Source: Pirellulales bacterium
GTDB taxonomy: Bacteria > Planctomycetota > Planctomycetia > Pirellulales > JAEUIK01
Reading direction: 5' to 3'
Length of the DNA: 64,000 nt
Assembly: GCA_019694455.1 (NCBI GenBank)
Contig: JAIBBY010000024.1
Location: forward strand, 1-64,000
The notes under the pieces were generated by a model. That model was not told the origin of the DNA. It saw only the letters and a list, made by a program, of their open reading frames with translations, and ran no database searches. Below, piece after piece: positions 18,748 through 26,266 of this stretch; the first letter of the stretch is position 1; every line of letters begins with the position of its first letter. The position numbers were made by a program, and so were the translations under genes.

Positions 18748-19614
18748 ATGCGCATCGTGATTACCGCCGTCGGGCCCGACAATCGTGGCCTGGCAGACCC
18801 CATCGTCCACTACGCGACGGCCGAGGGGGGCAACATCGCCGAAATCCAGATGTACGACCACGACGAAGAGCGGCTCTTCGCCATGCTCATGCGGGTCGAC
18901 CTGCCCGCCGAGCAGTTGCCGGCGCTGGAGCAGGCGATGCGCGAGATCGGCCGGGCAACGGGTCTCTCGGTGCGCGTCTGGTCGTCCGAGCTGCGCGCCG
19001 AGCGCCCCCGCATCGCCATCTGCGCCACCTATCGCCCCGAGCCGCCGCTGGCGCTGCTACGCGCCATTCGCGATGGGCAAATTCGCGCCGAGGCGGCGGT
19101 GATGATCGGCAACCGCCCCAACTGCCGCGCGCTGGCGGAGCAATTTGGCGTCGATTGGCATCTGATCGGCAACGATCGTGGCGTCCCCGACGACGACAAA
19201 CTGATCGAGATCTGCGACCAGTACGACGTCGATTACGTGGTGCTGGCCCGCTACATGCGCGTGCTGCCGGCGAGCAGTTGCTGGAAGTACGCCGGCGGAC
19301 GCATTATCAACCTGCATCACGGACTGCTCCCCAGCTTCCCTGGCATGCGCCCCTACGACGACGCCTATCGCGCCCGCATGCTCACCTTTGGCTGCACCTG
19401 TCACTTCATCGTGCCAGAACTCGACGCCGGCAATCAGATCATCTATCAAAGCACCTTCACGGTGCCGCCGGGCATGAAGCTGGCCGACATCGTGCATGTG
19501 GGGCAAGAAGACAACGAGCCGCGCTGTCTGGTCGAAGGGGTTCGCCGCGTGGTCGATCGCGAGGTGGAGTTGCACTTCCACCGCGTCGTCGCCCGCCCGG
19601 GTAGGCAGGGATGA
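18748..19614 (+). CDS. purU: Formyltetrahydrofolate deformylase
   Basis: PurU hydrolyses 10-formyl-tetrahydrofolate to formate and tetrahydrofolate, balancing one-carbon pools. The 288 residues contain an N-terminal ACT domain (VITAVGPDNRGLADPIVHY) and a formyltransferase-fold domain from about 90. The catalytic Asn/His lie in INLHHGLLPSFPGMRPYDDA and the Asp in LDAGNQI. The N-terminal ACT domain suggests methionine/glycine control as in other PurU proteins. It is 59 bp after the amidotransferase gene. Confidence 0.92.
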   Translation: MRIVITAVGPDNRGLADPIVHYATAEGGNIAEIQMYDHDEERLFAMLMRVDLPAEQLPALEQAMREIGRATGLSVRVWSSELRAERPRIAICATYRPEPPLALLRAIRDGQIRAEAAVMIGNRPNCRALAEQFGVDWHLIGNDRGVPDDDKLIEICDQYDVDYVVLARYMRVLPASSCWKYAGGRIINLHHGLLPSFPGMRPYDDAYRARMLTFGCTCHFIVPELDAGNQIIYQSTFTVPPGMKLADIVHVGQEDNEPRCLVEGVRRVVDREVELHFHRVVARPGRQG

Positions 19615-19655
19615 ACCGGCTAGTTTGACACGAAATTCGCCTATCAAATTGGCGT

Positions 19656-19684
19656 TAGAAGTACCGGCCATCCTTGCGTATAAT
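19656..19684 (+). promoter_or_regulatory. Possible promoter with consensus -10 TATAAT
   Basis: A perfect TATAAT sits at 19679-19684, 85 bp before the small gene at 19769. The -35 position is weak (TAGAAG or TTAGAA). A TTGACA further upstream (19625-19630) is too far to pair with it. This is the only good -10 in the gap. Confidence 0.35.
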
Positions 19685-19768
19685 GCCCTTTGAATCGCTA
19701 AGGTTTTGGTCGCTCACTGACGACACGAAACGATAGCCAGTCTGATTAGCGCCCGACACGGTGAGACA

Positions 19769-19960
19769 ATGGAAGTTCGTCTAAGCAAGAAGATACGCAA
19801 GATTCTGGCGAACGCGACCGCGCGCCGGCAGCTTTCCGACGCCATGGAGCAATCCGCCTCCAATCAGCGCGCCAATCGCCCGGTGGTGTCCTTGGCGGGC
19901 AAGACCTACGAGGTGTTCGTCGGCCCGGTCCTGCCGAACGAACCGGTTGCCGCACAGTAG
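19769..19960 (+). CDS. Small hypothetical protein
   Basis: This 63-residue protein has a basic N-terminal half (LSKKIRKILANATARRQL) and no membrane segment. It starts at ATG 19769 behind GGTGAG. I recognise no family. An 18-bp gap separates it from the next membrane-protein gene, so the two probably share a transcript. Confidence 0.55.
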   Translation: MEVRLSKKIRKILANATARRQLSDAMEQSASNQRANRPVVSLAGKTYEVFVGPVLPNEPVAAQ

Positions 19961-19978
19961 CCAGGGCATCGTAGCGCC

Positions 19979-20749
19979 ATGAATTTCGCATTCTCGGCGC
20001 TGCTAATCCTGTTCTTCGCATTGCCCGGCATCTTTCTTTGCTACGCATATCGTCGCGAACGAGGCCGCCCCGCTGGCCGTGGCCCGCTGACCGACGAAAT
20101 CCCGCTAGGACTCACGGTTGCGCTCGTATTGCACGCGGGCTGGATTCTTCTTTTCAATTGGCTGGGTTCGTTTGTTTGGATCCAACGATTGGCGTCTGTG
20201 CATGGTCCAATCCAGGTCGATTTGCAATCCGCATTGGTCTTGCTCGCGGCGCAGCCTGGCAAAGAAGGAGCGCTCTTTGAGCAGGCTACTAAATCCATTG
20301 CAAGCGGTCCGTTCCCACTTTTCTTGTTGGCCTATTTTGTCTCTCTGTGTATGGCCGCCGTCTTGCTAGGCCGCCTGCTGCGTCATTTGGTTCGGCGATT
20401 TGATTGGGATCGCCGATTTCCGCTGTTTCGCTGGAATGATTGGTATTATCTCCTACACGGCGAGTCGCCAGATGGTTCGATTCCCGCAACCGACTACGAC
20501 GCAATTCGTGTGACGGCAGTTGTCGGCGACTACATCTACTGGGGAATTCTCGTAGATTGGTTCGTCGATAGCAGTGGTGTTCTCGACACCGTCGTACTCG
20601 TCTTGCCGCATCGACGAAAACACAACTCGACGGACAGCGATCCCAATCCAAAACCCTTCGAAATCCGAGCGGACTACCTAGTGCTCAAGTACGCTGAATG
20701 CAGCAACCTTGCTGTCTTGGGAATCAAGCTGCCCGATTTGGTTCATTGA
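19979..20749 (+). CDS. DUF6338-like membrane protein
   Basis: The 256 residues contain three hydrophobic segments: about 2-22 (FAFSALLILFFALPGIFLCY), about 42-62 and about 111-130. A soluble C-terminal domain includes DYIYWGILVDWFVDSSGVLD and the ending CSNLAVLGIKLPD. The pattern resembles the DUF6338 family of unknown function, known from diverse bacteria including some defence-rich loci; I place it by eye only. GC content is visibly lower than that of its neighbours, consistent with recent acquisition. Confidence 0.6.
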   Translation: MNFAFSALLILFFALPGIFLCYAYRRERGRPAGRGPLTDEIPLGLTVALVLHAGWILLFNWLGSFVWIQRLASVHGPIQVDLQSALVLLAAQPGKEGALFEQATKSIASGPFPLFLLAYFVSLCMAAVLLGRLLRHLVRRFDWDRRFPLFRWNDWYYLLHGESPDGSIPATDYDAIRVTAVVGDYIYWGILVDWFVDSSGVLDTVVLVLPHRRKHNSTDSDPNPKPFEIRADYLVLKYAECSNLAVLGIKLPDLVH

Positions 20750-20757
20750 TCCCCGTG

Positions 20758-21864
20758 ATGCACAGCGACTTTCATCACATCCCCGTGCCGACGTTTTCTC
20801 CCCCAGCGCTGGAGCAAATTCGCAACCATCTGGCCGAGTGCGTGCGGCGCGACTTCCTGCCCGCGGTCAGCGCGGCGATCGGCACGGTCGACGAGGTCCA
20901 TACCTGGTCGTTGGGCCGTCAAGAACTTGACTCGCCAGCTCCCTTGCGCGACGACGCCTTGTTTTTGATCGCCTCCCCCACCAAGCCCATCACGGCGATG
21001 GCCGTCATGACGCTGGTCGAGTCGGGCGAGTTGTCGCTGGTCGCCCCCGCCGCCGAGTATCTGCCCGAGTTCGGCAAAAACGGCAAGCACGCCATCACCG
21101 TGGCGCACTTGTTGACGCACACCTCCGGCCTGCCCGACATGCCCCCCTCCAACGCGCAATTGCGGGCCGCGCAGGCGCCGCTGCCCGCGTTTCTGGCCGA
21201 GGTCTGCTCGCTGCGGCCGGCGTTTCTGCCAGGGCACGACGTGCTGTATCAGAGCATGGGCTATCTGGTCCTGGCGGCGATTGTCGAAAAGGTGACGGGC
21301 CGGTCGCTGGCCCGCGTGCTCGAAGAGCGCGTCTTCACCCCGTTGGCCCTGCGCGACACCACGCTCGGCCGCGCCGCTCAACTCGACCGCGTGGCCGAGA
21401 TTCGCGTGGCCGGCATGCACAGCGCCAGCGACCTGTTGTGGAACTCTCCCTATTGGCTCGGTCTGGGCGCGCCGTGGGGGGGCGTTATCTCCAGCGCCGC
21501 CGATCTGGCCCGGCTCTGCCAGCATCTGTTGGCGATACCGACCGGCCGCCGCGGCGTGATCAGCCGCGCCAGTCATGCCGCGATGACCGCCAACCAGTTC
21601 GCCCAAATGCCGTTCGTGCCAGAGACCCATCGCCGCTGCCAACCGTGGGGCCTCGGCTGGCAACTGCACTGGCCCGCCCATCCCAGCGGCTTCGGCGATC
21701 TACTCTCCCCCGCCGCGTATGGGCATTGGGGCGCCACCGGCTCGCTGGTCTGGATCGACCCGGCGCGCGGCGTCTTCGCGGTCATCCTCTCCACCGAGCC
21801 CTTGGAGCGCAGCCGCCGCTCGCTGGCGCAGTTCTCCAATCTGGTCTGCGCCGCCATCGATTGA
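20758..21864 (+). CDS. Serine hydrolase of the beta-lactamase class C family
   Basis: The 368-residue protein has the class C/esterase motifs: Ser73-x-x-Lys76 (SPTK) in LIASPTKPITAMAV, a YxxxGY element in YQSMGYLVLAAIVEK, and YGHWGATG in place of the KTG box. Such enzymes act as esterases, D-aminopeptidases or transpeptidase-like hydrolases. No signal peptide is seen, so it is probably cytoplasmic. There is no good ribosome site, and the gene begins 9 bp after the preceding stop. Its 3' end overlaps the convergent regulator gene by 165 bp. Confidence 0.85.
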   Translation: MHSDFHHIPVPTFSPPALEQIRNHLAECVRRDFLPAVSAAIGTVDEVHTWSLGRQELDSPAPLRDDALFLIASPTKPITAMAVMTLVESGELSLVAPAAEYLPEFGKNGKHAITVAHLLTHTSGLPDMPPSNAQLRAAQAPLPAFLAEVCSLRPAFLPGHDVLYQSMGYLVLAAIVEKVTGRSLARVLEERVFTPLALRDTTLGRAAQLDRVAEIRVAGMHSASDLLWNSPYWLGLGAPWGGVISSAADLARLCQHLLAIPTGRRGVISRASHAAMTANQFAQMPFVPETHRRCQPWGLGWQLHWPAHPSGFGDLLSPAAYGHWGATGSLVWIDPARGVFAVILSTEPLERSRRSLAQFSNLVCAAID

Positions 21865-22440
21865 CGCAGCACACCGCGCGACCGGGGACGCGGCGGGCGT
21901 CACCACCACCCGCCGGTAGAGCGCGTCGACCAGTTCGGTCAGTAGCCCCGCCTCGTGCGTCTCCATGAGTAGCGCCACCTTCTCTTGCACCGCGCGGCGC
22001 TGGTTGATTTTGTCGATGGTGGCCAACGTCCCTTCGCGCGTCAGCGCGCCGCCGGCGCCAAACTGGCTATAAAGTTGCCGCAGATCGCTGCTGGTCCAGC
22101 GCTCGACCAGCCGCGGCTGCTCGGCCAACACCTCGTCGACCAGCACGTTGGTTTGGCGATCGACCTCCTCGCGGCACGGCGCCTGCGGCGGACGAAACAA
22201 CTCGTGGCTCGACACCCCCAGCCCATCCGCCAGCCGGGCCAAGGTGCGGGCGTGCGGCCGGCGCTGCGCCCCCGAGAGAATTTGCTTGAGCGTCCGCAGA
22301 TCAACCCCCGCCAGTCCGGCCAACTGCCGGCGCGTGAGCGCCTGGCGCACCATCAGCCGACGGATGTTCACCGCCAGCGCGCCGCCCGTTTGAAAGGGGT
22401 CTGCGTGCAGCACCGCCGCGCCTCGCTCGATGATTGACAT
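21700..22440 (-). CDS. XRE-type helix-turn-helix regulator
   Basis: The 246 residues have an XRE-like helix-turn-helix at about 24-82 (LTRRQLAGLAGVDLRTLKQI, then RTLARLADGLGVSSHELF). A helical region follows (SSDLRQLYSQFGAGG, KVALLMETHEAGLLTELVD). The last 55 or so residues come from the region antisense to the serine hydrolase gene and look like read-through, so a frameshift or real overlap is possible. A perfect palindrome covers the start codon, and the -10 element lies only 15 bp upstream. This implies autorepression and a very short leader. Confidence 0.7.
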   Translation of the reverse strand: MSIIERGAAVLHADPFQTGGALAVNIRRLMVRQALTRRQLAGLAGVDLRTLKQILSGAQRRPHARTLARLADGLGVSSHELFRPPQAPCREEVDRQTNVLVDEVLAEQPRLVERWTSSDLRQLYSQFGAGGALTREGTLATIDKINQRRAVQEKVALLMETHEAGLLTELVDALYRRVVVTPAASPVARCAASIDGGADQIGELRQRAAAALQGLGGEDDREDAARRVDPDQRAGGAPMPIRGGGE

Positions 22441-22459
22441 ATACTGAACATCAGTATAT
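22439..22459. promoter_or_regulatory. Operator-like palindrome over the regulator start codon
   Basis: ATATACTG (22439-22446) and CAGTATAT (22452-22459) form a perfect 8-bp inverted repeat around the 5-bp spacer AACAT. It overlaps both the initiation codon of the XRE-type gene (22438-22440) and its proposed -10. It is AT-rich in a GC-rich region. Binding by the regulator dimer would block its own transcription. Confidence 0.7.
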
Positions 22460-22484
22460 TATCGCTGCCGCGAGAGCATTACAA
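22456..22484 (-). promoter_or_regulatory. Promoter of the XRE-type regulator
   Basis: On the minus strand, TTGTAA (22484-22479) and TAATAT (22461-22456) are spaced by 17 bp. Each matches four of six sigma-70 consensus positions. The predicted start of transcription falls about 9-10 bases before the ATG at 22440, leaving almost no leader and no ribosome site, so translation may be leaderless. Confidence 0.5.
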
Positions 22485-22523
22485 GTTCATCGAGCGCTTC
22501 GCGTGCCACAAAAAATGCGTCGC

Positions 22524-23723
22524 TCACAGCTTGTACTGCGGAATCTTCAGCAGTTCCCCATCCTTGAGGGCCGATTGATGGGCCACGATCCCCGCCACCG
22601 TCATGTTGAGCGACTTCGCCACGTCGATCGCCGGCGCGCGCTGTTCCACGATCGATAGCACAAACTCATTTCCCAGTTGGCCATGCGACCCGCCATGTCC
22701 CCCCGCGCTGACCGTCGGTGGCAGCGCCGGTTTGGTCAGGTCGGGCAGCGCCGGCGCCAGCCCGTCGTACTGCATGCCGATCATCGATCCATTCTGTCCG
22801 CGAACGCGTCCCACTTCGCCCCCAAAGCCGGCGCTGTCCCAGCTTACCGCCATCCGCGCCATGCCCCCTTCGCTGGTGCGGAATAGCGCGACCTCCGTGC
22901 CAAACGGGTTTTTGTAGACGTTGTTCTGCGGCTGGAGGTGCTCCAAGATGCTTGGCTTGCCCATGCACGAGACCTCGGTAAAACTCCCATCCGTCACGCC
23001 CACGTAATAGGCGTTGGAGTGGGTGGGGTACCACTGCGGCGGCAGGCCCACGCGCCAGTTTTTATAGGAGTCGATCGAGGTGACCGAGTGGTGAAAGTAT
23101 TCCCCCTCTGAGTAAAGAAGCTGGCCAAAGCCCCCCGCCTGATACACCTGCCGCATGGCGTACAGGTCGTCGTGGTAGCAGGAGGTTTCGAACATCATGT
23201 AGTTCAGGCCAGACTCCTTGACCGCCGCGAAAAGCTGGTCCGCCTCTTCCAGCGAACCGAACACGGCGGGCACCGCGCTCGCCACATGCTTGCCATGCTT
23301 CAACACGTCGATCGCATGGCGGCAATGGCTGGGGGCGTCGGTCGCGACAAAAATCGCCTCGATGGAATCGTCCTTCACCATCTCCTCGAGCGATGGATAG
23401 GTCTTCTCGCAGCGACAGACCTTGGCCAACTCGCTGCAGCGGTCGGGGAACAAATCGCTGACCGCCACCACCTCGACATTCGGATGATCTTGCAGCGAAA
23501 ACTGCGCGCCGAATTTGCAGACCCCGTAGCCCACGATGCCCATCCGAATCTTGCGGTCCGAGACCGGCGTCCACTGCTTCGCGGCGGCCGGCGCGGCGCC
23601 CTGGTCGTCGAACCCCTGAATCTTTGGCGCGTCGGCCGCGTGGACGGTCGAGACCAGCCCGAGCGCGGCGGCGCCGAGTCCGGTTTCCACGAGAAAGGTG
23701 CGGCGGTTGGTGGCGTGCGGCAT
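22524..23723 (-). CDS. Gfo/Idh/MocA-family oxidoreductase with TAT signal
   Basis: The 399 residues begin with a twin-arginine signal (NRRTFLVETGLGAAALGLVS). A Rossmann domain follows: GIVGYGVCKFG near residue 63, VVAVSDLFPDRC, then AIFVATDAPSHC. The usual catalytic EKP motif is changed to SAVPAVFG, so classical sugar dehydrogenation is uncertain. Family members act on NAD(P)-linked sugars or inositols; planctomycetes hold many exported paralogues of unknown substrate. Its 5' end and upstream sequence recur as a decayed copy near 24900. Confidence 0.85.
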   Translation of the reverse strand: MPHATNRRTFLVETGLGAAALGLVSTVHAADAPKIQGFDDQGAAPAAAKQWTPVSDRKIRMGIVGYGVCKFGAQFSLQDHPNVEVVAVSDLFPDRCSELAKVCRCEKTYPSLEEMVKDDSIEAIFVATDAPSHCRHAIDVLKHGKHVASAVPAVFGSLEEADQLFAAVKESGLNYMMFETSCYHDDLYAMRQVYQAGGFGQLLYSEGEYFHHSVTSIDSYKNWRVGLPPQWYPTHSNAYYVGVTDGSFTEVSCMGKPSILEHLQPQNNVYKNPFGTEVALFRTSEGGMARMAVSWDSAGFGGEVGRVRGQNGSMIGMQYDGLAPALPDLTKPALPPTVSAGGHGGSHGQLGNEFVLSIVEQRAPAIDVAKSLNMTVAGIVAHQSALKDGELLKIPQYKL

Positions 23724-23889
23724 GGCTGCATCTCCTGCGCTCGAAACAACAAATCGGATCGCAGACTCGATTTTAACCGATGCCAGCTACTCTGGCGTCG
23801 ACAGCCCCCCTCTGGTTCTCCGTCGATTGCTGGTGCGAGCAGCGAGTGTCGCCGTAGACAACCCCATGCCCCCCCCTCTCTTCTCCAGG

Positions 23890-23973
23890 AAAAAAAGCCA
23901 GCCGGCCCGCCTGCCGTGACCCCGTGTCAGAGAGGGGACGGGAACGCGAAACCCAGGAGACGAGCCGGCTGGC
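23890..23973 (-). terminator. Terminator with long structured loop
   Basis: GCCGGCTGGC (23964-23973) and GCCAGCCGGC (23897-23906) form a perfect 10-bp stem followed on the minus strand by seven U (23896-23890). The 57-nt loop holds an inner stem (CCGT plus CCCC at 23914-23923 with GGGG plus ACGG at 23934-23941). It begins 15 bp after the stop of the 23988 gene. It should end the two-gene unit upstream on the minus strand, but the large structured loop is unusual for a simple terminator. Confidence 0.65.
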
Positions 23974-23987
23974 GGACAGTCGAATCG

Positions 23988-24317
23988 CTACGCCTCGCCT
24001 ACCTTGCCGACACCCAATACGCTGTCGACCTTCGCCTGCAACAGGGTGAGCGCTCGCAGCGATTCCTCCACCAGCGTATGAAACCCCGTGTCGCGAAACA
24101 GAGAGTCGATGCCCCATTGTTCCGCGTGGAACTGGAGCCGGCTGGAGTAGAGGCCCACAATCTCCACCGCCTCTTCGGGGGTGGCGGCTTGCACTGCCGC
24201 CGCGATCCGCGACAAGGCTTCCTCACGACTGCTTGAGTGATCGAACACATCCAAGATTATTTCCTCGACTGACATCTTGCGTCTCCGTGGTTTGCCTTGC
24301 TTTGCCATTGCGATCAT
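23988..24317 (-). CDS. Hypothetical protein
   Basis: This 109-residue, mainly helical protein has a basic N-terminus (KQGKPRRRK) then an acidic amphipathic body (SVEEIILDVFDHSSSREEAL, AATPEEAVEIVGLYSS). I recognise no family. The ATG at 24317 directly follows the stop of the upstream gene (24318); a second ATG is at 24308. The two are probably one transcript ending at the hairpin at 23890-23973. Confidence 0.6.
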   Translation of the reverse strand: MIAMAKQGKPRRRKMSVEEIILDVFDHSSSREEALSRIAAAVQAATPEEAVEIVGLYSSRLQFHAEQWGIDSLFRDTGFHTLVEESLRALTLLQAKVDSVLGVGKVGEA

Positions 24318-24650
24318 TTACCACCCCCAAAAAGGCGAGGGTTGGACCACGACCGGGGGGACTACGATGGTCGGACTCGGCGCCACGCTGAATCCGTAGC
24401 CGCCGCCGAACTGGAATTGATAGCCGGGCGTCCCCGGAATCACCGTGGGGATGCCGGTGCTGTAGTTGGGGTAGAAAGCGCCCCCCGCGACCCGCCCGCC
24501 GCCGTAACCCGAGCGATACCCCCAGCCGCCGCCACCCCAATTACTCCTCCCCCAGTTGCCGCTGCCACCCCAGTTGCCGCTACCCCAATTGCCTGCGCGA
24601 GCCGACGCCGCGCAGCACAAGAGGCACGCCACCAACACGAGTTTTTTCAT
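24318..24650 (-). CDS. Small secreted Gly/Trp/Asn-rich repeat protein
   Basis: The 110-residue protein begins with a signal peptide (KKLVLVACLLCCAASARA). A repeat block follows, built on GNWG and SNWG units (about residues 20-42), then a Gly/Tyr/Phe-rich region and a Pro/Val-rich tail ending PSPFWGW. Low-complexity WNG repeats suggest an exported surface or matrix-associated peptide; I do not know a named family. The frame continues to 24722 but only the ATG at 24650 gives a signal peptide. Confidence 0.65.
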   Translation of the reverse strand: MKKLVLVACLLCCAASARAGNWGSGNWGGSGNWGRSNWGGGGWGYRSGYGGGRVAGGAFYPNYSTGIPTVIPGTPGYQFQFGGGYGFSVAPSPTIVVPPVVVQPSPFWGW

Positions 24651-24759
24651 GGCGCTGTCCTTTCCAAAAGTCCCCTGCTCCAAAAAACTGGCGATCCGGC
24701 TCGACGCCAAGCCTGGGGCCATGGCTCGACGCCGCGTTAAGGCCGGCTCGCCAGAAATC

Positions 24760-24879
24760 TCACGACAATAATCGCCTCGTCAACTCACCCGCCTCGCGGT
24801 CGATCTCCGTGCGACGGTCGGCGTGCGCGACCGACTGCGGCAGGCGAGTGAAGCCTTGCAACACTCCCCAGGCAGTCAT
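24760..24879 (-). pseudogene. Possible C-terminal gene remnant
   Basis: Thirty-nine codons from ATG 24879 encode MTAWGVLQGFTRLPQSVAHA followed by DRRTEIDREAGELTRRLLS and a stop. The composition looks protein-like and faintly recalls the C-terminal part of DUF932-type phage/plasmid proteins, where a W-G-x-x-N-A-x-T segment precedes a helical R/E-rich end. The reading frame is cut off upstream by a TAG. A remnant of a larger gene seems more likely than a functional peptide. Confidence 0.3.
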
Positions 24880-24896
24880 GGTCGATGAGTTGGTCG

Positions 24897-25018
24897 GCGC
24901 CTAGTTCGGCTTCCAGCAGAACGGCGCGGCGGTTGGTGAATTGGGCATGGCGGAATCTGCTGCGCTCGAAACAACAGATCAGATCACACGCTCAATTTTA
25001 CCAGAAACCGACTACTTT
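24897..25018 (-). pseudogene. Decayed copy of the 5' end of the TAT oxidoreductase gene
   Basis: About 70 bp upstream of a minus-strand ATG (24948) align without gaps to the sequence upstream of the oxidoreductase at 23723. Both include GCGCTCGAAACAAC and the start context. In the coding part, a one-base shift after the third codon gives TNRRAVLLEAELGA, matching TNRRTFLVETGLGA of the functional TAT signal, and the ATG frame stops at TAG after 15 codons. It is a truncated, frameshifted relic of a paralogous signal-peptide region plus promoter. Confidence 0.65.
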
Positions 25019-25211
25019 TGCACTGAAATTGCGCGCAGTTTCTTCGGATTGCGCTGCGCGTAGACAGCGAAGATCTCAAGCTGCGCCACCCCCTCCGCGC
25101 GCCGACCTCGGCGCTGAAACTTAGCCGCTTGAGCCGCGCCGGCCGGCGCGCTATCCTGCGCGGGCCGCTCACATCCCTGCCCCAGCGACTTTCTGTGATT
25201 GGAACGCCGCC

Positions 25212-26171
25212 ATGATCGTTCGCCACTTGCTCATCTTCGTGTTGACCATCGCCGCGCTGTCGCCTTCTCTCGGCGTCGCGCAAGACCTGCTCAAGAACGG
25301 TCAGTTACGGGTCATCAGCTACAACGTGCAGTTCTTGCCGGGCGTGGCCGCCGTGGCCAACAAGCGCAAGGACCCCAATTACCGCGCCCAGACCATCGGC
25401 GAAAAGCTGGCCAGCTTCGACATCATTGGCTTCAGCGAGGTCTTCGAGTCCAAGGCCCGCGATCGACTCGTGGCGCCGCTGCGCAAGGCGTGGGGCGAGC
25501 AGTTTCAAATGACGTTCAGCCCGCGCGTGAAGCCCAATCGCTTCACCGGCGGCCTGGCGATCGTCAGTCGGTTGCCGTTCTTGGAAACCCACGTGCTGAC
25601 CTACACGCAATCGAGCAGCCCCGAAAAATACGGCCTGTTGGCCGACGGCTACGCCACCAAGGGGGCGCTGCACGCGCGGGTGGCGGTCACTAGCGCCAAA
25701 CAGGCGGCGGAGTCGATCGACGTGTTCGTCACACATCTGGAAGCGCGCGAAGACGCGCTGCGGCCATCGCAGTACATCGAACTGGCCGACTTTGTCCGCC
25801 AGCACAGTTCGCCCGAGCGCCCGGCGATCATGCTGGGAGACTTCAACACGCATGGCGACCCGGAGGACATGGCCAACCAAGAGTCGGACTATCATCTGAT
25901 GGTCAGTCGCTTCGCCGCCGCGCGGCCCGAGAGCGAGTTCGTCGATCTCTGGCCGGCGCTGCATCCCGACCAGCCCGGCGGCACCAGCGAGCAAGATGTC
26001 GACGACGCCGGCAGCCGCATCGACTACATCTTGCTGCTCAATCCGCGCGGCACGCATCCACGACTGGCGCCGCAGAGCGTGACGGTCAATCCGTATCGCG
26101 ATCCTAAGGTGGTGGCGCTATCGGATCACTCGGCCGTCGAGGGCGTCTTTCGCTGGCAAAGCGCGAAGTAA
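25212..26171 (+). CDS. Secreted endonuclease/exonuclease/phosphatase-family protein
   Basis: The 319 residues start with a signal peptide (LLIFVLTIAALSPSLGVAQ). The EEP fold follows: VISYNVQFLPG (Asn), IIGFSEVFES (metal Glu), VFVTHLEAR (His), MLGDFNTHGDPEDM (Asp/Asn), IDYILLL and the final LSDHSAVEGVF (Asp-His). All catalytic positions of the DNase I/sphingomyelinase/inositol-phosphatase superfamily seem present. The NVQFLPG start and the loops resemble neutral sphingomyelinase-like members. Substrate (phosphodiester lipid or nucleic acid) is not certain. Confidence 0.85.
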   Translation: MIVRHLLIFVLTIAALSPSLGVAQDLLKNGQLRVISYNVQFLPGVAAVANKRKDPNYRAQTIGEKLASFDIIGFSEVFESKARDRLVAPLRKAWGEQFQMTFSPRVKPNRFTGGLAIVSRLPFLETHVLTYTQSSSPEKYGLLADGYATKGALHARVAVTSAKQAAESIDVFVTHLEAREDALRPSQYIELADFVRQHSSPERPAIMLGDFNTHGDPEDMANQESDYHLMVSRFAAARPESEFVDLWPALHPDQPGGTSEQDVDDAGSRIDYILLLNPRGTHPRLAPQSVTVNPYRDPKVVALSDHSAVEGVFRWQSAK

Positions 26172-26230
26172 TCGCCAGCACTTCGCGAGACAATTCACAA
26201 AGATTCAAAAAATTGCCTCGCCGATTGCGC

Positions 26231-26260
26231 TTGATTTTTGCAAACCGCGCTGCATACGAT
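26231..26260 (+). promoter_or_regulatory. Promoter of the orphan RNA
   Basis: TTGATT (26231-26236) and TACGAT (26255-26260) are separated by 18 bp, each matching four of six sigma-70 positions. Transcription would begin near 26267, where the structured region starts. The gap upstream carries no other promoter-like pair. Confidence 0.5.
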
Positions 26261-26266
26261 GCCATT

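Noticed and set aside
19625-19647. TTGACA with TATCAA as a promoter before the 19769 gene
   Set aside because: Spacing is 11 bp, too short for sigma-70; TATAAT at 19679 is the better -10.
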